Part shown: one piece after another, positions 1 through 6,028 of the stretch
Position numbering within the stretch: position 1 is the stretch's first letter
Layout: the number at the start of each line of letters is the position of its first letter
Source of the DNA: Caldifarciminota bacterium
GTDB lineage: Bacteria > WOR-3 > Hydrothermia > WGAB01
Direction: 5' to 3'
Assembly: GCA_015489295.1 (NCBI GenBank)
Contig: WGAB01000107.1
Span: 1 to 8,629 of the forward strand
Length of the DNA: 8,629 nucleotides
Program-made: the position numbers and the translations under genes
The notes under the pieces: model-generated
Seen by the model: only the letters and a program-made list of their open reading frames with translations
Database searches by the model: none
What the model was told of the DNA's origin: nothing

Positions 1-1
1 C

Positions 2-385
2 ACCTGCATTGACCGGGCCACGGTGGGCGAAACCCGCATCGGCCGGGGCACCAAGATCGACAACCTGGTACAGATCGGCCACAATGTCCGGATCGGCCCC
101 CACACGGTGATCGCTGGCCAAACCGGCATCGCCGGCAGCGTGACCGTGGGGCACCATGTGCTTATGGGCGGTCAGGTGGGCATCGCCGACCACCTGAAGA
201 TCGGCGACCGGGCCGTGCTCACCGCCAAGGCCGGCATCATCTCGGATGTGCCGCCGGGCGAGGTGTACTCCGGCCCCTACGCCCGCCCCCGCACCCAGTA
301 CCTGCGGGCCATGGCCCTGTTCTTTAAACTTCCAGACCTGTTCCAGCGGCTCAAGGCCCTGGAAAAACGGCTGAAGGAAAAATGA
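2..385 (+). CDS. lpxD: UDP-3-O-acyl-glucosamine N-acyltransferase LpxD, 3' part (5' end outside window)
   Basis: LpxD transfers a 3-hydroxyacyl chain from acyl-ACP to the 2-amino group of UDP-3-O-acyl-glucosamine, the third step of lipid A synthesis, in the cytoplasm. The reading frame is open at the window edge, so only the C-terminal part (127 codons) is visible. It begins in left-handed beta-helix hexapeptide repeats (for example [11 protein letters not shown]). The motif QIGHNVRIG contains the histidine (codon 80-82) that aligns with the catalytic His239 of E. coli LpxD. After the repeats comes a [11 protein letters not shown] turn and a C-terminal helix ([20 protein letters not shown]), as is usual in LpxD. 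LpxA ends differently, and a full lpxA lies downstream, which supports the call. The TGA stop overlaps the ATG of lpxC-fabZ (ATGA). The GAAGGA at 373-378 may help that next start. Confidence 0.95.
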   Translation, partial: TCIDRATVGETRIGRGTKIDNLVQIGHNVRIGPHTVIAGQTGIAGSVTVGHHVLMGGQVGIADHLKIGDRAVLTAKAGIISDVPPGEVYSGPYARPRTQYLRAMALFFKLPDLFQRLKALEKRLKEK

Positions 386-1635
386 AGGCGAAAACCCTGA
401 AAACCTCCCTGGAGTTCCGTGGCCTCGGTGTGCATTCCGGCGAGGAGGTGCGCCTCTTGATCGAACCCCGCACCGATCGCGTGGGCTTCCTGCTGGTGCA
501 CGAGCCCACCGGCCGGGCCTACGAGGCGGTCCCTGGCGCCGTGGTGGAAACCCGGCGGTACACCGGCATCGGCACCGAGGATCACCACCTGAAGGTAACC
601 GAGCATGTGCTCTCGGCCCTCTTCGGCCTGGGCGTGGATGCGGCCGTGCTCCGCTTCAGCCACGACGAGGCCCCCTTTTACGACGGCAGCGCCCTGGAAT
701 ACGCCCGCCGCATCGCCGAAACACCCCACGAGGAACTGGACGCCGAGGTGCCGGCCTTTGCGCCCGCCGATCCCGTATTCCTGGAGGGCGAGGACAGCGC
801 CTGGGCCCAGGTGACCCCGGCCGATGCCTGGGAGGTGCTGTACGGCGTGTCCTACCGCAACGGCTTGCTCCAGGGCGCGCTGCATCTCCACCTGACCCCG
901 GAAACCTACCTCCGGGAGATCGCTCCTGCGCGCACCTTCCTGTTTGAAGACGAGGTGGAGGCCCTGTACGAGCGGGGCCTGGCCCGGGGCGGCTCCCTGG
1001 ACAACGCCCTGGTGTTCCGCACCAACGGCTCCGTTATGAACCCCGATGGCCTGCGGTTTGCCGACGAACCCGTGCGCCACAAGATCCTGGACCTCGTGGG
1101 CGACCTCGCCTTGGGCCGCCACCGGCCCCGGGCCCGGTTCGTGGTGTGGAAAGGGGGGCATGCCCTGCATGTGGCCCTGGCCCGGCGCGTGGCCGCCGCC
1201 ACCCCGAACTTTGACATCCGCGAGATCCTCCGCTACATGCCCCACCGCTATCCCTTCCTGCTGGTGGACCGCGTGCTCTACCTGGACGACACCTGGATCC
1301 AGGCGGTGAAGAATGTCACCATGAACGAGCCCTTCTTCACCGGCCACTTCCCGGAGAACCCCATCATGCCCGGCGTGCTCATCGTGGAGGCCCTGGCCCA
1401 GGCCGGCGGCTTCCTGCTGCTGCATCGCGTGCCTGATCCCGAGGGCAAACTCCTCGTGTTCGCCGGCCTGGACAAGGTGCGGTTCCGGCACACCGTGCGG
1501 CCCGGCGACCGCCTGATTTTGGAAGGCGAACTGCTCCGCTTCGGCGGCCGCCTGGCCAAACTGCGGGCCGTGGCCCGGGTGGGCACCCGGATCGTGGCCG
1601 AGGGCGAGTTCATGGCTTCGGTGGTGGACGCATGA
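382..1635 (+). CDS. lpxC-fabZ: Bifunctional UDP-3-O-acyl-GlcNAc deacetylase / 3-hydroxyacyl-ACP dehydratase (LpxC-FabZ fusion)
   Basis: This 417-residue protein joins two enzymes. Residues 1 to about 272 are LpxC, the zinc deacetylase that commits precursors to lipid A. The expected metal ligands are present: H75 in TEHVLSAL, and H233 and D237 in [13 protein letters not shown]74, K234, D241 and H260 (GGHAL) match catalytic residues of E. coli LpxC. Residues about 275-417 are FabZ, which dehydrates 3-hydroxyacyl-ACP in fatty acid synthesis. It has [13 protein letters not shown] at 286-298, the catalytic H322 in [11 protein letters not shown] and E336 in VLIVEALAQ, 14 residues apart as in FabZ. 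LpxC-FabZ fusions are known in Bacteroidota and some other diderms. This one is compact: the usual C-terminal tail of stand-alone LpxC is absent and FabZ follows almost directly. ATGA overlaps on both sides indicate coupled translation. Confidence 0.96.
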   Translation: MKAKTLKTSLEFRGLGVHSGEEVRLLIEPRTDRVGFLLVHEPTGRAYEAVPGAVVETRRYTGIGTEDHHLKVTEHVLSALFGLGVDAAVLRFSHDEAPFYDGSALEYARRIAETPHEELDAEVPAFAPADPVFLEGEDSAWAQVTPADAWEVLYGVSYRNGLLQGALHLHLTPETYLREIAPARTFLFEDEVEALYERGLARGGSLDNALVFRTNGSVMNPDGLRFADEPVRHKILDLVGDLALGRHRPRARFVVWKGGHALHVALARRVAAATPNFDIREILRYMPHRYPFLLVDRVLYLDDTWIQAVKNVTMNEPFFTGHFPENPIMPGVLIVEALAQAGGFLLLHRVPDPEGKLLVFAGLDKVRFRHTVRPGDRLILEGELLRFGGRLAKLRAVARVGTRIVAEGEFMASVVDA

Positions 1636-2429
1636 GCCGGATCCATCCCACGGCCGTGGTGCATCCCGAGGCGGAGATCGCCGAGGGGGTGGAGATCGGG
1701 CCCTATGCTGTCATCGGCCCGGAGGTCCGCATCGGTCCGGGCACCGTGATCCAGAGCCATGTCCGCATTGAGGGCCGGGTGACCATCGGCGAGGGCAACC
1801 GGATTTACCATGCCGCCGCCATCGGGATGCCGCCCCAGGATGTCACCTATCAGGGCGAGGACGCCGAGGTGGTCATCGGCAACCACAACCTGATCCGCGA
1901 GTTCGTCACCATCCACCGGGCCACGGGCGAGGGCCAGCAAACCCGGGTGGGCGACCACAACTTCATCATGGCCTATGCCCATATCGCCCACAACTGCCGG
2001 GTGGGCTCCCATGTCATCCTGGTCAACAATGTCCAACTCGCCGGCCATGTGGAGGTGGAAGACTACGCCTTCGTGTCGGGCCTGGTGGGGGTGCACCAGT
2101 TCACCCGCATCGGGGCCCATGCCATGGTGGGCGGCATGAGCCGCATCAACCTGGATGTGCCGCCCTATATGCTGGTGGAGGGCAACCCGCCCCGGGTGTA
2201 CGGCCCCAACCTCGTGGGCCTGCGGCGCCGGGGCTTCAGCCGCGAGGCGATCCAGGCCCTGAAGGAGGCCTATCGCCTGCTGTACCGCACCACGGGCCTG
2301 CGCCTGGAGGAGGCCCTGGAGCAACTGCTCCAGGCCTTTGGGACCCATCCCGAGATCCGGCACCTGGTGGACTTCTTCCACAACAGCCGCCGCGGGGTGA
2401 TCCGTCGTGCAGGAGGCAGGCGCGCATGA
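1632..2429 (+). CDS. lpxA: Acyl-ACP--UDP-N-acetylglucosamine O-acyltransferase LpxA
   Basis: LpxA catalyses the first step of lipid A synthesis, moving a 3-hydroxyacyl chain from ACP to the 3-position of UDP-GlcNAc in the cytoplasm. At 265 residues it is close to the E. coli length (262). Hexapeptide repeats fill residues 1 to about 185 ([19 protein letters not shown]). H120 in AYAHIAHNC matches catalytic His125 of E. coli, and [12 protein letters not shown] and [11 protein letters not shown] are family motifs. The C-terminal helical part contains [22 protein letters not shown] and ends [13 protein letters not shown], both typical. G168 (VGGM) aligns with E. coli Gly173 of the acyl-chain ruler, so a long hydroxyacyl chain is more likely than C10; this is inference. 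The gene overlaps fabZ by ATGA and has no strong ribosome site of its own, so it probably relies on translational coupling. Confidence 0.96.
   Translation: MSRIHPTAVVHPEAEIAEGVEIGPYAVIGPEVRIGPGTVIQSHVRIEGRVTIGEGNRIYHAAAIGMPPQDVTYQGEDAEVVIGNHNLIREFVTIHRATGEGQQTRVGDHNFIMAYAHIAHNCRVGSHVILVNNVQLAGHVEVEDYAFVSGLVGVHQFTRIGAHAMVGGMSRINLDVPPYMLVEGNPPRVYGPNLVGLRRRGFSREAIQALKEAYRLLYRTTGLRLEEALEQLLQAFGTHPEIRHLVDFFHNSRRGVIRRAGGRRA
2411..2416 (+). promoter_or_regulatory. Strong Shine-Dalgarno inside the 3' end of lpxA
   Basis: AGGAGG lies 9 bases before the ATG at 2426. It fixes the start of the oxidoreductase gene, although that start overlaps the lpxA stop (ATGA). Confidence 0.75.
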
Positions 2430-3361
2430 TCCGCACCGGTGTCGTGGGGGTAGGGCACCTCGGGTCCGTGCACGCCCGGATCCTGGCCCAGCTGGAGGAA
2501 TCCGACCTCGTGGGGGTGTATGACATCCGGCCCGAGCGGGCCCGGGAGGTGGCCGAGCGCTGGGGGGTTCAGGCGTTTCCCTCCCTGGAGGCCCTGCTGG
2601 AGGCTGCCGAGGCCGTGAGCGTGGTTACCCCTACCGAAACCCATTACCCGGTGGCCCGGCAGGTGCTGGAGGCCGGGCGGCACCTGTTCTTGGAGAAACC
2701 CATGACCCCCCGGCTGGATCAGGCCCGTCGGCTCGTGCAGCTGGCCCGCGAAAGGGGAGTGAAGTTCCAGGTGGGCCATGTGGAACGGTTCAACCCCGCG
2801 GTGCTGGCCATCCGCGACTGGGTGCAGAACCCCCGGTTCATTGAGAGCCACCGGCTCACGCTGTTCCCCGGCCGGGGCACGGATGTGGACGTGGTGCTGG
2901 ACCTCATGATCCACGACCTGGACCTCGTGCTCTACTTCGTGGGGCCCCAGGAGATTGAGTTTCTGGATGCCGTGGGCGTGCCCGTGCTCACCGACAAGGT
3001 GGACATCGCCAACGCCCGCATCCGCTTCAAAAACGGCTGTACCGTCAACCTCACGGCCTCCCGGGTGTACTCGGCCCACATGCGCAAGTTCCGCATTTTC
3101 CAGAAGGATACCTACATCTCGCTGGACACCCGCAAGAAGGAGGTGGAGGTCTATCTCCTGCGCGACGGCACCGTGCTGCCCTATTTCCCGGAGGTGGACC
3201 GCAACCAGGAGCCCCTGGCGCTGGAACTCGCGGCCTTTCTGCGGGCCATCGCCCGCGACCAGGAGCCGCCGGTGACCGGCGAAGACGGCCTGCGGGCCCT
3301 GGAACTGGCGCATCGCATTTTGCGCACCATCCACGAAAACCTCAGGCGCTATGAAATCTGA
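2426..3361 (+). CDS. Gfo/Idh/MocA-family NAD(P)-dependent oxidoreductase, candidate UDP-GlcNAc 3-dehydrogenase
   Basis: The 311-residue protein has the two domains of the Gfo/Idh/MocA family. An N-terminal Rossmann fold carries GVGHLG at 8-13 and an acidic D33 at the end of the second strand, which usually favours NAD. The EKP motif at 90-92 holds the expected catalytic lysine K91. In the C-terminal domain, DLMIHDLD (159-166) includes D159 and H163, the usual active-site pair. Its substrate is probably a nucleotide sugar. It sits directly after lpxA in an ATGA overlap, so a role in lipid A or envelope sugar synthesis is likely. In Acidithiobacillus ferrooxidans, GnnA of this family oxidises the 3-position of UDP-GlcNAc and GnnB then transaminates it. 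No GnnB-like aminotransferase is visible here, so the exact reaction is unproven. Confidence 0.88.
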   Translation: MIRTGVVGVGHLGSVHARILAQLEESDLVGVYDIRPERAREVAERWGVQAFPSLEALLEAAEAVSVVTPTETHYPVARQVLEAGRHLFLEKPMTPRLDQARRLVQLARERGVKFQVGHVERFNPAVLAIRDWVQNPRFIESHRLTLFPGRGTDVDVVLDLMIHDLDLVLYFVGPQEIEFLDAVGVPVLTDKVDIANARIRFKNGCTVNLTASRVYSAHMRKFRIFQKDTYISLDTRKKEVEVYLLRDGTVLPYFPEVDRNQEPLALELAAFLRAIARDQEPPVTGEDGLRALELAHRILRTIHENLRRYEI

Positions 3362-3956
3362 GCGGCCGGGTGTGCGCTGGGGTCGGAAACTGTTCCGCCT
3401 GCGGAGCTATGCGGGCGTGCCGCTGGTGCTGTTGGCCCTGTTCTTCGGCCGTGCCGGCATTGAAGAGTGGATCGCCGGGCTGGGGCTCATCGTCATCGGA
3501 GAACTGCTGCGGATCGCTTCGGTGGCCTATACCGGGCCCACCACCCGTTCCCGCCGCATCCAGGCCCCGGAACTCGTCACCCGGGGGCCCTACCGGTACA
3601 CGCGCAACCCCATTTATCTGGGCAACTTCTTCCTGGGGGCCGGCTTTCTGATGGTGCTTTCCGGCACCCTGCTGTGGCTCTGGCTCCTGTATATCGTGCT
3701 GTTCTGGCTGGAGTACACCCTTATCGTGCAGGCCGAGGAGGCCTATCTGGAGCAGCAGTTCGGCGAGGTCTATCGCAAGTATCGGCGGGAAACCCCGCGG
3801 TTTGTGCCGGTGCCGGGGCGCCACAGCCGGAGCCGCCGCGGCCCCGATCCCAGCCTGGCCCGGGCCCTGCGCTCCGAGAAAAGCACCCTCCTCTTGATCA
3901 CCGGCATCCTGGCCCTCGCCCTCCTCAAAACCCTTCTTCTCGGTCCTGGCCCGTAG
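3351..3956 (+). CDS. Isoprenylcysteine carboxyl methyltransferase (ICMT/PEMT)-like membrane protein
   Basis: This is a 201-residue integral membrane protein of the ICMT/PEMT superfamily, whose members methylate lipids or lipid-linked groups with S-adenosylmethionine. Hydrophobic segments lie near residues 22-32, 41-57, 91-105 and 106-124. The family signature is RGPYRYTRNPIYLG (78-91), followed by the acidic pair E129-E130 and the C-terminal FGEVYRKYRRETPRFVP (137-153), which contribute to cofactor binding in the family. After that comes a basic, low-complexity stretch (SRSRRG) and one more hydrophobic segment at 179-197, which I do not expect in short bacterial members. The start overlaps the oxidoreductase by 11 bases, so it belongs to the lipid A operon. 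A role in modifying an envelope lipid is a guess from context. Bacterial substrates are generally unknown. Confidence 0.85.
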   Translation: MKSERPGVRWGRKLFRLRSYAGVPLVLLALFFGRAGIEEWIAGLGLIVIGELLRIASVAYTGPTTRSRRIQAPELVTRGPYRYTRNPIYLGNFFLGAGFLMVLSGTLLWLWLLYIVLFWLEYTLIVQAEEAYLEQQFGEVYRKYRRETPRFVPVPGRHSRSRRGPDPSLARALRSEKSTLLLITGILALALLKTLLLGPGP

Positions 3957-3979
3957 CCTTCAACACAACCCATCTCAAC

Positions 3980-4010
3980 GGGAAAACGTGCAGAACTCCA
4001 GCGTTTGCCC
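3980..4010. repeat. Imperfect inverted repeat overlapping a promoter -35 region
   Basis: GGGAAAACG (3980-3988) and CGTTTGCCC (4002-4010) pair at 8 of 9 positions around a 13-base loop. The right arm covers the candidate -35 element of the next promoter, so it could be an operator or a weak hairpin. No T-run follows, so it is not a standard terminator. It may be chance. Confidence 0.3.
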
Positions 4011-4034
4011 TGTCCCATGGACATCGGTTATACT
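4005..4034 (+). promoter_or_regulatory. Sigma70-type promoter (TTGCCC - 18 - TATACT)
   Basis: TTGCCC at 4005-4010 (4 of 6 matches to TTGACA) is followed 18 bases later by TATACT at 4029-4034 (5 of 6 matches to TATAAT). A start site about 7 bases beyond the -10 box falls on the GTG at 4041, so the transcript may begin at the start codon. Confidence 0.55.
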
Positions 4035-4040
4035 CAAGCC

Positions 4041-4637
4041 GTGAGCAACGTTTCTTCCCAGGGACCCTGGGTGCCCGAGCGTCCTTTGAGCCCCCGGGCT
4101 CGCGGGTGGGTGGTCATTGTCCTGGTGGGCGTGGGCCTGCTGTGGCTCCTGTGGTTCCAGGCCCACCGGAGTCTGCCGGAGCAGGTGCCCGTGCACTTCA
4201 ACTGGGAAGGAGCGGCCAACGATTATGGCAATCGCCTCGTGTTGCTTTACCTTCCGGTGCTCCTCTCGCTGGTGCCCTTGCTACTCCTGGTTTTGGTTCG
4301 GTTCCGGTTTGTCCTGGTGAACCGCTGGCCCCATTGGGTGAATCTGCCGGCCTTCTTCCTTTACGCGCCCCTGCTGGAGCCCGAGCGCCGGGCGGTATGG
4401 CTCAACCGCTACTTTGAAGTGCTTTTGCTGATGGACGTGGAACTCACGGTGTTCTTTGTGTTTTTGGAGTGGGGCATCCTGCAGGGGGCGCGTACCGGCC
4501 GCCTGCCCCCGTGGTTTACCGCGGGCGCCCTGGGGCTCCCCCTGGTTTTGGGACTTTCGGTGGTGTGGCGATTCCTGCGGTTGGGTCAGGAACTCCGCCA
4601 GGAAGCGGAAACCCGATCGTCGGGTGCCCTTTCCTGA
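4041..4637 (+). CDS. DUF1648-domain membrane protein
   Basis: The protein has 198 residues from the GTG at 4041. It has a short N-terminal tail and a membrane segment at about 23-40. The DUF1648 signature follows at 45-63: LPEQVPVHFNWEGAANDYG, that is, a Pro-Val-His-Phe-Asn core with a Gly and a downstream Tyr-Gly. Further membrane segments lie at about 68-87, 126-146 and 159-178, and the end is charged. DUF1648 occurs in SdpI-like and related membrane proteins, some tied to immunity or signal sensing, but the function of this one is unknown. Upstream in-frame starts (TTG 4005, ATG 4017) lie inside the promoter, and no ribosome site precedes any of the starts. I therefore chose GTG, which would give a leaderless mRNA. 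The next gene is a TetR regulator 41 bases downstream. Confidence 0.75.
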   Translation: MSNVSSQGPWVPERPLSPRARGWVVIVLVGVGLLWLLWFQAHRSLPEQVPVHFNWEGAANDYGNRLVLLYLPVLLSLVPLLLLVLVRFRFVLVNRWPHWVNLPAFFLYAPLLEPERRAVWLNRYFEVLLLMDVELTVFFVFLEWGILQGARTGRLPPWFTAGALGLPLVLGLSVVWRFLRLGQELRQEAETRSSGALS

Positions 4638-4655
4638 CCCCTCGCCCTTTCCCCC

Positions 4656-4673
4656 GGCGTATACTTACACACC
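4656..4673. promoter_or_regulatory. TetR promoter -10 box with overlapping imperfect palindrome (candidate operator)
   Basis: TATACT at 4660-4665 is a -10 box 13 bases before the ATG at 4679. No good -35 element was found at normal spacing. The 18 bases from 4656 to 4673 read GGCGTATA-CT-TACACACC. Six of the eight arm positions pair (GGnGTnTA / TAnACnCC). An 18-bp palindrome over its own promoter is where a TetR-family repressor would bind to regulate itself, but this is inference. Confidence 0.4.
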
Positions 4674-4678
4674 GTCCC

Positions 4679-5242
4679 ATGACGCGGAAAGAGCAAACCC
4701 ACAGGCAACTGCTGCAGGCAGCCCTTCGACTCTTCGGACGCCAGGGATACGCGGCCACCACCACACGCCAGATCGCCCGGGAGGCCGGCACTTCGGAGCT
4801 CACCCTGTTCCGCCACTTTGGTTCCAAGGAAAACCTGGCCGTGCAGGTCTTTTCCCATATTTGCAGCCACCTGTTTACCGAACTCCGGCAGGCCGTCGAA
4901 GCGGTGGACTCGCCTCGGGAACAACTCCGGGCTTTCCTTCGCACCCTGCGCCGGTTTGTGGACCAGCACCCGGAGGAGTTCCAGTTCCTGCACCTTCCCG
5001 ACCTTCCGCCTCTCGTCAACCGACAACTCTCCTTCCAGCCCCTCAAACTGCTCACCAGGATCATCTCTGACCTGGGGGTGTCCGTGCCACCCCGGGCGCT
5101 GGGGCTGGCGCTGGTGGGGACCGTGGAGCGGACCTGGATCGGCAAGCGCCTGGGCCTGATCACCCCGGAGGAACAGGAGAACGCCCTGGAATGGCTCCTG
5201 GACCTCGTCCTTCAGCACGCCGGCAACGGCCGAGGCCATTGA
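4679..5242 (+). CDS. TetR/AcrR-family transcriptional regulator
   Basis: This is a 187-residue dimeric DNA-binding protein of the TetR family, normally a repressor released by a small ligand. The N-terminal domain is clear: RKEQTHRQLLQAALRLFGRQGYAATT (3-28), then the helix-turn-helix at about 28-47 (TRQIAREAGTSELTLFRHF) and the family's GSKENL (48-53). The helical C-terminal part (about 55-180) should bind ligand and form the dimer. Its sequence does not identify a ligand. The ATG at 4679 gives the usual 10-residue lead before helix 1, whereas earlier in-frame starts would run into the preceding gene. The likely targets are its own promoter and the adjacent membrane-protein genes. Translation of the YwiC-like gene begins at or before this gene's stop codon, so the two are probably co-transcribed. 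Confidence 0.93.
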   Translation: MTRKEQTHRQLLQAALRLFGRQGYAATTTRQIAREAGTSELTLFRHFGSKENLAVQVFSHICSHLFTELRQAVEAVDSPREQLRAFLRTLRRFVDQHPEEFQFLHLPDLPPLVNRQLSFQPLKLLTRIISDLGVSVPPRALGLALVGTVERTWIGKRLGLITPEEQENALEWLLDLVLQHAGNGRGH

Positions 5243-5964
5243 GCCTCCTGCGGCCTCGGGAGCACGGCTTCCTTACCCTGACCCTGGCGGTCATCCTGGT
5301 TGGTGTGGTGTTCGCCCCAAACCGGGGCGTTGCCTTCTACCTTGCCGCAGCGCTGGCGTTGCTGGGGTTGCCCCTTCGGGAGGTCCTTCGGGGATGGCTT
5401 CTGCGTCGGGTACCCGGCGACTTGCTGGTGTGGGTCGCCGTGCCGGTGGTCACGGTGACCATAGCGTTGCTCTGGATCCACAGGGGTGCCGTGTATCCCC
5501 TGGGAGTTCTTGCAGGGATCATGGCGCTGGATCTTCTGGCCGTCCGCTACCGTTGGTACCGCCGCCTTGCTCTGGAGCTGGCAGAAACCACGGGCCTTGT
5601 GGTGCTGCTTTGGCTCCTGTTGCACGCCGGGGGTGCGGCGCCCGCTCAGGTGGTTCACCTGGCCTGGGGGTTCGGTGTGTTCCTGGAGCTGGCAGTGATT
5701 CTGGCGCGGGCCCTGCGGGTGCAGCGGGAAACCCAGGCGTTTCACCTTCTGTGGCTTGTGGTATGGGGGCTTTCGGGGCTGCTTTCCTTCTGGTGGTTGC
5801 CCTGGCAGGCAGCGGGGTTTCTGGTTCTCTGGACCCTCCAGATGGGGACTCTGGCCTGTGTTGCCTTCCGGGGCCAAACTGGCCCCCGAGCCTTCCGGCG
5901 GCTGGGATGGTTCCTGACCGTTGAAACCGTGCTGTTTGGATTGCTCTGGGGCTCGTTTGTGTGA
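5239..5964 (+). CDS. YwiC-like polytopic membrane protein
   Basis: The protein has 241 residues and about seven or eight membrane-spanning segments (near 12-26, 31-46, 61-80, 85-101, 116-130, 138-156, 170-187 and 192-210, with a last one at 226-241). The beginning LRPREHG (4-10) matches the PKEHG-type start of the YwiC-like family. A charged cytoplasmic stretch, RALRVQRETQ (157-166), and the closing GWFLTVETVLFGLLW also resemble that family. Its function is unknown; a transporter or membrane enzyme is possible. The TTG at 5239 overlaps the TetR stop (TTGA) and places the family motif at the N-terminus. An alternative ATG at 5191, with AGGAGA 10 bases upstream, would add 16 mostly basic residues and overlap tetR by 52 bases. 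The start is therefore uncertain. Confidence 0.65.
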   Translation: MSLLRPREHGFLTLTLAVILVGVVFAPNRGVAFYLAAALALLGLPLREVLRGWLLRRVPGDLLVWVAVPVVTVTIALLWIHRGAVYPLGVLAGIMALDLLAVRYRWYRRLALELAETTGLVVLLWLLLHAGGAAPAQVVHLAWGFGVFLELAVILARALRVQRETQAFHLLWLVVWGLSGLLSFWWLPWQAAGFLVLWTLQMGTLACVAFRGQTGPRAFRRLGWFLTVETVLFGLLWGSFV

Positions 5965-5992
5965 AAGCAGGGGCTTCTGGGATCGCTTTCGC
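5961..5992. repeat. Inverted repeat immediately upstream of the restriction-modification promoter -10 box
   Basis: GTGAAAGC (5961-5968) pairs with GCTTTCGC (5985-5992) over eight positions, one of them a G-T wobble, with a 16-base loop. The right arm ends one base before TATAAT at 5994. It spans the spacer and -35 zone, so it could be an operator for the methyltransferase promoter or part of a terminator for the upstream gene. There is no T-run after it. Confidence 0.45.
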
Positions 5993-5993
5993 C

Positions 5994-5999
5994 TATAAT
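5994..5999 (+). promoter_or_regulatory. -10 box of the restriction-modification operon
   Basis: TATAAT is a perfect consensus -10 box. A start site near 6006 leaves a leader of about 23 bases that contains AGGAGGA. No good -35 element is seen at 16-18 bases spacing, which is common for regulated promoters. The in-frame TTG at 5999 overlaps this box and so is not the translation start. Confidence 0.6.
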
Positions 6000-6013
6000 T
6001 GGGATACACGGAC

Positions 6014-6020
6014 AGGAGGA
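6014..6020 (+). promoter_or_regulatory. Shine-Dalgarno of the methyltransferase gene
   Basis: AGGAGGA lies 8 bases before the ATG at 6029. This decides the start in favour of that ATG over the TTG at 5999. Confidence 0.85.
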
Positions 6021-6028
6021 TCGTCCCC

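Noticed and set aside
23..260. Short DNA repeats within lpxD and lpxA
   Set aside because: They follow from the hexapeptide beta-helix repeats in the proteins, not from a DNA repeat element.
277..1491. Long open frame of 404 codons on the minus strand opposite lpxC-fabZ
   Set aside because: It is a shadow of a high-GC gene: Gly-, His- and Gln-rich low-complexity protein with no recognisable domain, opposite a gene with all its catalytic motifs.
1278..3334. Long minus-strand frames opposite lpxA and the oxidoreductase
   Set aside because: Same codon-bias shadow effect. The + strand genes are complete and overlap in ATGA junctions.
3467..4417. 316-codon + strand frame across the methyltransferase-like gene and the DUF1648 gene
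   Set aside because: It is a Pro/Gly/Arg-rich translation with no domain, out of frame with two convincing membrane-protein genes.
5999..6028. TTG at 5999 as the start of the methyltransferase
   Set aside because: It lies in the -10 box TATAAT. The ATG at 6029 has AGGAGGA at good spacing.
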